From the NCBI GenBank assembly GCA_008933765.1, contig WBUK01000003.1, positions 1 through 64,000 of the forward strand: 64,000 nucleotides of DNA, in the 5' to 3' direction. Under the pieces are notes generated by a model. The model made no database searches. It worked only from the letters and a program-made list of their open reading frames with translations, and was not told where the DNA came from. The DNA comes from Ignavibacteriaceae bacterium (GTDB lineage Bacteria; Bacteroidota; Ignavibacteria; Ignavibacteriales; Ignavibacteriaceae). This document shows, piece after piece, positions 25,988-33,063 of this stretch. Every line of letters starts with the position of its first letter. The stretch's first letter is position 1. Made by a program: the position numbers and the translations under genes.

Positions 25988-27109
25988 ATGAGCACCATCG
26001 AGATAAGAAAAATCGAAACACCTTCTGAAATTATGAAATTTATCAAATTTCCGTGGAGGATTTATAAGGATGAACCAAATTGGGTACCACCGCTGATAAT
26101 GGACAGAAAAAAAATTCTCGATAAGAAAAAAAATCCATTTTTTCAGCACGCCACTTCAGAATATTTCATGGCTTATAGGGATGGCGAACCCGTCGGCAGA
26201 ATCGTGGCAACCGAAAACGATCTGCATAATGAAGTTCACGAAGAAAAAATCGGTTTTTTTGGGTTTTTCGAGTGTATTAACGACCAGGAAGTGGCAAATG
26301 CGCTGCTTGATACCGCCAAAGAATGGCTGAAAAACAGAGGGCTTACTCTCATGCGCGGTCCCGCAAGCTTTTCAAGCAACGACGAGTGGGGTTTGTTGTT
26401 GCAGGGTTACGATGACCCACCGGTTCTGCTGATGCCCTACAACCCGCCCTATTACCACGACCTCCTTCTGAACTACGGCTGCGTTAAAGTTAAAGACCTT
26501 AACGGCTACAAAATTGTTAACGAAAAAATCACAAAAGTTAACAAAATCCCCAGAGTTGCAGCTCTTGCTGCAAAAAAATATAATGCCAAAGTCAGAAATA
26601 TCAACCTAAAAGAATATCAAAAAGAGCTGGCAACTATCAAAAAAATCTGGAACGAAAACTGGGAAAAGAACTGGGGCTTCATTCCTTTTACCGAACCGGA
26701 AATTGACGCTATGGCTGAAGACCTGAAACAGCTTGCCACTCCCGAACTCGCTTTCTTTATCGAAATTGACGGTGAACCAATCGGGTTTTCTCTCACACTT
26801 TTGGACTATAACCAAATCTTCAAATATATGAACGGCAGGCTTTTTCCGTTTAACTTTATCAAAATGTTCACGAAAAAGAAAGAAATTAATCGCGTACGCA
26901 TTGTGATGCTTGGCGTCGTTAAAGCCTGGCAAGGGCACGGTATCGATGCTATTATGTACGATAATATCATCAAACAGTCGGCTAAAATTGGCATTCACTT
27001 CGGCGATGCAAGCTGGATAGTTGAAGATAATCTTAAAATGGTGCGCGGTGCGGAAATGATGGAAGGTGAGCTTTACAAAGTATTCCGGGTGTATGATTAC
27101 ATTTTTTAA
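25988..27109 (+). CDS. GNAT-fold N-acyltransferase-like protein, candidate ceramide synthase
   Basis: A 373-residue protein of a GNAT-like family. Residues 1-90 have the conserved opening FIKFPWRIYKDEPNWVPPL and EYFMAYRDGEPVGRIVA, a GNAT beta-sheet; the C-terminal half holds AFFIEIDGEPIGFSLTLLDYN and MLGVVKAWQGHGIDAIMY, where QGHG resembles the acetyl/acyl-CoA pyrophosphate loop. The central region carries the conserved RGPASFSSNDEWGLLLQG. Proteins of this type sit beside SPT genes in several bacteria, and the Caulobacter bacterial ceramide synthase is a GNAT-like N-acyltransferase; N-acylation of a sphingoid base is inferred from that and from the neighbours. Start chosen at ATG 25988. Confidence 0.8.
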   Translation: MSTIEIRKIETPSEIMKFIKFPWRIYKDEPNWVPPLIMDRKKILDKKKNPFFQHATSEYFMAYRDGEPVGRIVATENDLHNEVHEEKIGFFGFFECINDQEVANALLDTAKEWLKNRGLTLMRGPASFSSNDEWGLLLQGYDDPPVLLMPYNPPYYHDLLLNYGCVKVKDLNGYKIVNEKITKVNKIPRVAALAAKKYNAKVRNINLKEYQKELATIKKIWNENWEKNWGFIPFTEPEIDAMAEDLKQLATPELAFFIEIDGEPIGFSLTLLDYNQIFKYMNGRLFPFNFIKMFTKKKEINRVRIVMLGVVKAWQGHGIDAIMYDNIIKQSAKIGIHFGDASWIVEDNLKMVRGAEMMEGELYKVFRVYDYIF

Positions 27110-27195
27110 AATTTCAAACATTTCTTACAAAGATGTGTCGGTTTGATGTTTGCCTTACCCCCGGTTTTAACTTATTGAACCTTAACGGTTATATT

Positions 27196-27296
27196 CTGTG
27201 AATTTGTTCTGTTCTGTGAATTTATTCAAGCCTGTGAATTTACTCAAGCCTGTGAATTTACTCAAATCTGTGAATCTATTCAAATCCGTGAATAAA
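27196..27296 (+). repeat. 18-bp tandem array giving six in-frame GTG codons
   Basis: Six copies of an 18-bp unit (core TGTGAATTTA-TCAA) place GTG codons at 27198, 27216, 27234, 27252, 27270 and 27288, all in the same frame. Translated, the array is VNLFKP/VNLLKS-type hexapeptides preceding the signal peptide of the downstream protein. Confidence 0.93.
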
Positions 27297-29435
27297 CCAA
27301 AGCATAGTTGTGTATTTTTACCAAAGGTCAGGTGCATTGTTTTGCCTCTTAAAACCGTTTTGTTATCGTTTTTGTTTCTTCCGGCAATTGTACAGGGACA
27401 ATACTCGATTGACGACCGTGCACTTGCAGAAGCTGCTTTCATCAGAGATGCCGGTGCAGCGGTTTTTGATAACTACCTAAGCTCAGATAACCCCGAACAG
27501 GTTAAAGCAGCGTTACTTGCTCTCGCAAATATCGGTGATACCACTCGCCACGCTGCGGTTGCTGCTTTGGATGAATCCCGGTTCTCGAGAGAGATCGCTT
27601 TTGTATTCGCAAATTCTGAGGCAAGCACCACTTCACTTAATTACTTGCGCAACAAATTAAATTCAGCCTCAGGAAGTGCAGCCGCTGAAATTTTTGCAGC
27701 ATTGGGAAGAATTGGGGACTTAAACGACTTAGAAGCAATTCTTAATCAGCCCATAAACAATGATCTTAACCGAATCGAGGGGATTGCACTTGCTGTTGCT
27801 AATTTTGCTTTCCGGGGTATTCGATCATCAAATTCCGAAAAAAGTCTCCTTTCTTTGATGGAGAACGAGGATATTGACGGTGAAACCGGCTCGTTGCTTG
27901 CTTTTGCGCTTTACCGCGTAAAACCTACGGCAGAAGACGGCGAAAGAATTAAAAACCTTTTGTTGAATGTGCTGGAAGATGATGTTACGCCGGAAGAGGA
28001 AAATTTTGCAAAATATCTTCTTCAGAACCTGCGATTCTTAAAAATTGCGCCCTTCTCTGCTGAAGAAACCGTTAATATTATGAACTCGCTCGATTTTTCG
28101 CAGCAGACGGAAATTATTTCGCTCCTTTCCAACAGAGAATATGCTTCGGAAGATGAGTTGTCGCCTGTTTTGCAGTTGACCCAAAACGATAACGGAAATG
28201 TTGCTCTTGTGGCAACAACCTTATTGCGCAATCAGAACGCTAAAAAAGTGGTTACGCAGCAATCGATGCATAAATTATTGCAGTCGTTGGAATCTGCACC
28301 TTCAGGTTCTTTGCTTGCGGAAGAATTGATAAAAACTGTTTTTTATCTTTTCTCCGGTGGGGTTTCCGAAAAGTCAATGGATGAAGCCGGAGGCAACTCC
28401 ACAGCCAACCAAGACCTTATCTCAAAAACAGACATCTGTAAAAAATACTCGAATAAACTTTCCCCTGCCTCGAAAGCTGCAATAATTGCCGCAGAACCTG
28501 AAATTTTCGGTAACCCGTTTGATTCGTTAGTAGTATTATACAATTCGGGGCAAGAGCCGTTAAAGTTTGCAGTTGCAACAGCTCTTGAACAGCTTAAAAA
28601 AACTTTCACTCAAAACCGCAATGAAGGTTCATCTAAAACACAAGGCAAAGAAAACAACTTCAAACTACAAATTGAAAAAATAAATTCTTTTGCACTTAGG
28701 GGTCTTTCATCCGGGCTCCCCTCCGTCGTTTCCGTTTTTTCGGAGGTTTTTGATTCAACATTTATCGCAGCAAACCGGGCACAGTTAAAAGATGTAATCC
28801 TGCGGGCAGTGAATGAAGACCTGCATAACCCAAACTTCTACGAGGCACATCAATCCATCGTAACACTTGCGGAAAAAATAGACAAAGATTTTGGTGATGA
28901 AATTAAATCACTCTTTCTTAACTCGGCCGTAAATTCCATTAAGGCACTTTCGGGAGAGAAAGTTGAAAGGCAACTGCTGCCAAATTTTGAGGAGATTTGG
29001 TATAACGCTTTCAGGTATCAATTTGCCGAAATTCAAACGGAATTTGGAACAATCAGGTTGGAATTGCTGCCACAATATGCCCCCGTTTCCGTCGGAAATT
29101 TCATTACTTTGGTACAAACTTCATTTTATCGCAACATTCTTTTCCACAGGGTAGTACCCGGATTTGTTATTCAGGCAGGTGACCCCTCAGGAACAGGTTG
29201 GGGCGGACCTGGTTACGACATAATTTCAGAGCTTTCACCATTGGATTTCCATACCGGGGCTTTTGGTATGGCAAGTGCAGGTAAAGATACGGAAGGCTCA
29301 CAATTCTTTATTATGACCGGCAGCTACCCACATCTGAACTCCCGTTATACTCTTTTCGGATATGTTACCTCAGGTATCGATTCCGCAGTAAAAGTAACAC
29401 AAGGGAGTAAAATAATTAAAATTTCGCTTTTCTAA
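27198..29435 (+). CDS. Exported HEAT-repeat protein fused to cyclophilin-type prolyl isomerase
   Basis: Up to 745 residues. The start is unsettled: six GTG codons of an 18-bp array are in frame from 27198, and TTG 27342 would give a compact signal peptide (PLKTVLLSFLFLPAIVQGQYS). Residues about 75-600 are helical HEAT-like repeats. The last about 150 residues are a cyclophilin domain: FGTIRLELLPQYAPVSVGNF, FHRVVPGFVIQAGDP, then FGMASAGKDTEGSQFFI and the final LFGYVTSGIDSAVKV. Active-site Arg, Phe, Gln and Phe/Met positions look conserved. The protein should catalyse proline isomerisation during folding of periplasmic or outer-membrane proteins, with the HEAT part as a client or partner platform. 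Confidence 0.88.
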   Translation: MNLFCSVNLFKPVNLLKPVNLLKSVNLFKSVNKPKHSCVFLPKVRCIVLPLKTVLLSFLFLPAIVQGQYSIDDRALAEAAFIRDAGAAVFDNYLSSDNPEQVKAALLALANIGDTTRHAAVAALDESRFSREIAFVFANSEASTTSLNYLRNKLNSASGSAAAEIFAALGRIGDLNDLEAILNQPINNDLNRIEGIALAVANFAFRGIRSSNSEKSLLSLMENEDIDGETGSLLAFALYRVKPTAEDGERIKNLLLNVLEDDVTPEEENFAKYLLQNLRFLKIAPFSAEETVNIMNSLDFSQQTEIISLLSNREYASEDELSPVLQLTQNDNGNVALVATTLLRNQNAKKVVTQQSMHKLLQSLESAPSGSLLAEELIKTVFYLFSGGVSEKSMDEAGGNSTANQDLISKTDICKKYSNKLSPASKAAIIAAEPEIFGNPFDSLVVLYNSGQEPLKFAVATALEQLKKTFTQNRNEGSSKTQGKENNFKLQIEKINSFALRGLSSGLPSVVSVFSEVFDSTFIAANRAQLKDVILRAVNEDLHNPNFYEAHQSIVTLAEKIDKDFGDEIKSLFLNSAVNSIKALSGEKVERQLLPNFEEIWYNAFRYQFAEIQTEFGTIRLELLPQYAPVSVGNFITLVQTSFYRNILFHRVVPGFVIQAGDPSGTGWGGPGYDIISELSPLDFHTGAFGMASAGKDTEGSQFFIMTGSYPHLNSRYTLFGYVTSGIDSAVKVTQGSKIIKISLF

Positions 29436-29753
29436 TTTAGCATCCGATTTCGCCGAGCTGATACAGAGACAACCACCCTGTTGCTTCATTTCAATGCCAA
29501 ACACGACGGATATTAAAAGTAAACCCCGAGCGCTTTACTCTCAAATTATTCAAACTCCAACACCCTCAACTCCAAAACTTCAAACAACTAAACCCTCAAC
29601 TCCAACACCCTCAACTCCAACACCCTCAACTCCAACGCTTCAAACAACTACACAGCAAGCACTAACACAGACACCTCACCACCTCAATACTTCCGTTATT
29701 TTTCACTAAGTTTGGAGATGTTATTTTTTAGATTTTTGATGAACGGATATTAG
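29436..29753. repeat. 318-bp spacer with Thr/Pro-type 15-bp minisatellite
   Basis: Between 29550 and 29660 the unit CCCTCAACTCCAACA (15 bp) is repeated about five times, broken twice by CTTCAAACAACTA. An ORF reading through it (29494-29709) encodes only a Thr/Pro/Gln-rich run with no domain or ribosome site, so I treat it as non-coding repeat DNA upstream of bshA. No terminator was seen. Confidence 0.75.
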
Positions 29754-30878
29754 ATGAAGATTGGAATTACCTGCTACCCCACCTACGGCGGCAGCGGAGT
29801 TGTGGCTACCGAACTTGGAGTTGAACTTGCGAAAAAAGGCCACGAAATACACTTTATTTCGTATGCTATACCCTTCAGACTTCACCACTACATGGATAAT
29901 ATTTTCTACCACGAAGTTGAAACAAGCACATACCCTCTGTTTGAATTTCCCCTGTACAGCGATGCGCTCGCAGGAAAAATGGTGGAAGTGATGAGATACG
30001 AAAACTTAGACCTGATTCATGTTCACTACGCTATTCCACACGCTACAAGCGCTTATATGGCGAAACAAATTTGCAGACAGCACCAGGATGTGAAAATTAT
30101 TACAACTCTGCACGGAACTGATATTACCCTAATCGGTTTAGAACCCAGTTATATCCACCTCTTGAAATTTGGTATAATGGAAAGCGACGGCGTAACTGCT
30201 GTTTCCCGTTACTTAAAAGAAAAAACCATCACTAACTATGCCATTGAGAAAGAAATTGAAGTTATACCCAACTTTGTGGATACCGAGCTTTACACGCCGA
30301 AAGATACACCGGAGCTGCGTTGCCGCTTCGCTCCAAACGGCGAGAAAGTTCTGATTCATACTTCGAATTTCAGAACCGTGAAACGGGTTCAGGATACCAT
30401 TAAAATTCTTGAAATTGTAAAAAAAGAAGTGCCCGCTAAGTTAATCTTAATCGGCGACGGGCCCGACCGTACCGAGTGCGAACGCTTAGCAAGAGAACTC
30501 GGGTTGGAAAAAGATGTTATCTTCCTCGGCAAACAGGATGCGCTTCCGCAAATTCTTGCGTGTGCCGACCTCTTTTTAATCCCTTCACAATCCGAAAGTT
30601 TTGGGCTTGCAGCACTTGAAGCAATGGCTGTTGGGCTGCCGGTTATCAGTTCAAGCGTCGGAGGGCTGCCCGAGGTTATCACTCATAATCATTCCGGCTT
30701 TATTGCCGAAATAGGCGATGTGAAAAGAATGGCAAAATACACGATTGACCTTCTTACTAACGAGAAAAAATACTCTATTTTCTCCGATAACGCTCGCGCT
30801 ACCGCAGTGGAGAAGTTCTCAACCGAAAAAATTGTTCCCCATTACGAGAGTTACTACGAAAAAGTCCTCAACTCGTAA
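29754..30878 (+). CDS. bshA: BshA: N-acetyl-alpha-D-glucosaminyl L-malate synthase
   Basis: A 374-residue GT-B (GT4 family) glycosyltransferase that joins UDP-GlcNAc to L-malate, the first step of bacillithiol synthesis. The start KIGITCYPTYGGSGVVATELG (residues 2-22), HEIHFISYAIPFRL, TLHGTDITLIG, TAVSRYLKEKT, IPNFVDTELY and the C-terminal ESFGLAALEAMAVGLPVISSSVGGLPEVI are characteristic of BshA rather than of general GT4 enzymes. Length matches the family. BshB and BshC are not in the window. Green sulfur bacteria are known to make N-methyl-bacillithiol, which fits the proposed lineage. The weak ribosome site before ATG 29754 is the only oddity. Confidence 0.93.
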   Translation: MKIGITCYPTYGGSGVVATELGVELAKKGHEIHFISYAIPFRLHHYMDNIFYHEVETSTYPLFEFPLYSDALAGKMVEVMRYENLDLIHVHYAIPHATSAYMAKQICRQHQDVKIITTLHGTDITLIGLEPSYIHLLKFGIMESDGVTAVSRYLKEKTITNYAIEKEIEVIPNFVDTELYTPKDTPELRCRFAPNGEKVLIHTSNFRTVKRVQDTIKILEIVKKEVPAKLILIGDGPDRTECERLARELGLEKDVIFLGKQDALPQILACADLFLIPSQSESFGLAALEAMAVGLPVISSSVGGLPEVITHNHSGFIAEIGDVKRMAKYTIDLLTNEKKYSIFSDNARATAVEKFSTEKIVPHYESYYEKVLNS

Positions 30879-32463
30879 GAGAAAAGAATTTGCACGGGCA
30901 CACGGAAGTGGTGCAAACGCCGGGGGCAATAATTCAAATGCCCGGCAAAATAGCGCCAAAACTCACGGAAATGGTGCAAACGCCGGGGGCAAAAACCATA
31001 AAGCACAAGGCAGCCGGCAAAACGGGCTTTTGAACGAGCATATTTCCGATTATTTACTGAAACTTTTCGGCGAGAACGAGCTAAACCGTTACATCGAATT
31101 GCTCGGCTCTCCAAGAAAATTAGCGATAAGGGTTAACACGCTAAAAACTACAACGGAGCGCCTTCAGCCGCTACTCGAAAAAAAATACAGTATTTTATCC
31201 TCGCTCGCCCCGAACCTGCCGAACGCTCTTTTGATTGAATCCGACCCTTCAAACCTGATCGGTAAGTCGTTCGAGCACCTGCTGGGCTATTATTATATCC
31301 AAAGCACTTCTTCGATGTATCCGCTGCACATCCTTCAGCCAAAACCGGGCGAAAAAGTGCTCGATCTTTGTGCCGCACCCGGCTCAAAATCCACTCAAAT
31401 TGCCGCTATGATGGAAAACAAAGGGATGCTCGTTGTGAACGAAGTGCAGAGCGACAGGCTTCGAACACTTGCTTATAACATCGAACGGATGAATGTTGTT
31501 AACGCCGGCGTAATACAAAACAAAGGCGAGTGGCTCGGTGGCTATTTCCAAAACTATTTCGATAAAATTCTCGTGGATGTACCGTGCAGCGGGCTTGGAA
31601 TTTTACAGAAGAAAGATGAAGTTAACAAATGGTGGAGCATATCTTCGATTTCCCGGCTGCTGAACCTGCAGTTGAGTTTAATAATCGCTGCTGTTAAAAT
31701 GCTGAAGCCGGGCGGCGAGTTAGTCTATTCGACCTGCACACTAACCACTGAAGAAAACGAAGAAATTGTTAACAAGGTAATCGAAAAATACCCGGTAGAA
31801 TTGCTGCCGGTTTCGATACCCGGTTCGGTTGAAGGCTTCACCAAAGCAGGTGAAAAAATACTTTCGGGTGAAATGAGGAAAACCGCACGAATACTGCCCT
31901 GGAGCGCCAATTCTGAAGGTTTTTTTATCGCAAAAATGACTAAAACTGCCCCAACCGAAGAGATAAAACAAAGCCCGGTTCCGGAAGCAAGAACAACAAT
32001 TAAACCTTACAAAAAAGTTAAAGAACACTTTTCTTCCCTCATCTCTAACTTTGGGATTAGCCAAGATTTCTTTGATTCGTTCCTCTACCCTGATCACGGG
32101 AAACGGCTTTTTATGATTTCAAAGGATTGGGAGGATAACAGAACCGGCATTTATGAAAGAATCGGACTTAAAATCGGAGCGTACGATAAATCCAATCAAC
32201 TGATTCTAAGCAGCATTGCGGCTCAAACCTGGGCGAAGTACATTACCAAAGGAATAATCGATTTGGATGAACCCGCAGACTTGCAAACATATATGGAAGG
32301 CGGCGTTATCAGAGAATACAGCTCCGACCTTAAAAACTCAGGTGCCGAGAGGCAGGTAGTAATCAGAAACAACGGCGAAATAATCGGGACAGGCGTGTTA
32401 ACCGAAAAAGGGCTTAAAAGCAGATTCCCAAGAGGGCACAGAAATCAAAATTTCTCCTTCTGA
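30832..32463 (+). CDS. RsmB/RsmF-family (NOL1/NOP2/Sun) RNA cytosine-5 methyltransferase
   Basis: SAM-dependent m5C methyltransferase of the Sun family acting on rRNA or tRNA. The domain starts with LLNEHISDYLLKLF and LAIRVNT, then LDLCAAPGSKSTQIA (SAM binding), VDVPCSGLGILQKK with the PCS motif, and STCTLTTEENEEIV with the TCT catalytic Cys motif. A C-terminal region of about 150 residues (LISNFGISQDFFDSF onward) is the RsmF-like RNA-binding extension. The start is uncertain: no ATG is available; TTG 30832 overlaps bshA by 47 bp and includes a Gly/Asn/Ala repeat segment, while TTG 31030 begins right at the domain. I list the longer form. It follows bshA directly and may share its transcript. 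Confidence 0.85.
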   Translation: MFPITRVTTKKSSTRKRKEFARAHGSGANAGGNNSNARQNSAKTHGNGANAGGKNHKAQGSRQNGLLNEHISDYLLKLFGENELNRYIELLGSPRKLAIRVNTLKTTTERLQPLLEKKYSILSSLAPNLPNALLIESDPSNLIGKSFEHLLGYYYIQSTSSMYPLHILQPKPGEKVLDLCAAPGSKSTQIAAMMENKGMLVVNEVQSDRLRTLAYNIERMNVVNAGVIQNKGEWLGGYFQNYFDKILVDVPCSGLGILQKKDEVNKWWSISSISRLLNLQLSLIIAAVKMLKPGGELVYSTCTLTTEENEEIVNKVIEKYPVELLPVSIPGSVEGFTKAGEKILSGEMRKTARILPWSANSEGFFIAKMTKTAPTEEIKQSPVPEARTTIKPYKKVKEHFSSLISNFGISQDFFDSFLYPDHGKRLFMISKDWEDNRTGIYERIGLKIGAYDKSNQLILSSIAAQTWAKYITKGIIDLDEPADLQTYMEGGVIREYSSDLKNSGAERQVVIRNNGEIIGTGVLTEKGLKSRFPRGHRNQNFSF

Positions 32464-32628
32464 GTGCTTAATAAGCACCAAAAGCACCACTTCATTTTAT
32501 CGATTTAACAGTTAGTTTGCATAATTTTTCACTTTACAACAAGTAACCTATTGCACCGGCTCAAAATTTTAACTAATTTAGACTTTTAATCTGTAATATT
32601 ATTCTAATCTTACGAAGGATTTGGCTGA

Positions 32629-33063
32629 ATGCCCAAAGAGAAACTAATTAAAATCATGCTCGCTGTTGTTGGCGGAATACTTATCGTCATCGTGGGTTTA
32701 ATCTTCATTTTTAAGGGTTCGGAGTATTCAAAAAAACAGCAAATTAAAGATGAATGTGAATTTTTAGCAAAAGACGCTCAAAAATACTATCAAAAACCGG
32801 CTTCAATGGGTGGCGGCAGCAATTCTTTCGTCGGTTGGTTTATTTCAATCAATCTGGATACAACAAAAGCAGCTGTTTATAAAGTCGTTTCCGCTGATCT
32901 CAATGAGGTGAGGGTATCTGCAACCGGAATCGTTAAAGGGAACGATAAAGATACCATTAAAATGCTTTTGGTTATTCGCCCCGAGGATTATACAATCTCT
33001 ACAGTGGAAAACAACGACGCTTCAGGAGTGAAAAACAACGACGCTTCAGGGCAGGCGAATTAA
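32629..33063 (+). CDS. Small single-pass membrane protein, function unknown
   Basis: A 144-residue protein starting at ATG 32629. Residues 7-28 (KIMLAVVGGILIVIVGLIFIF) form one membrane helix; the rest should face the periplasm. A short motif with LAKDAQKYYQKPASMGGGSNSFVGW is reminiscent of minor pilin-like or type II pseudopilin-like soluble parts, but there is no prepilin cleavage site, so I give no family. The C-terminus has a duplicated NNDASG segment (last 20 residues), and its final 18 bp overlap the end of the convergent acylase-like gene. Confidence 0.72.
   Translation: MPKEKLIKIMLAVVGGILIVIVGLIFIFKGSEYSKKQQIKDECEFLAKDAQKYYQKPASMGGGSNSFVGWFISINLDTTKAAVYKVVSADLNEVRVSATGIVKGNDKDTIKMLLVIRPEDYTISTVENNDASGVKNNDASGQAN

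Noticed and set aside
29494-29709. 71-codon Thr/Pro-rich ORF before bshA
   Set aside because: Made almost entirely of a 15-bp minisatellite; no ribosome site or domain.
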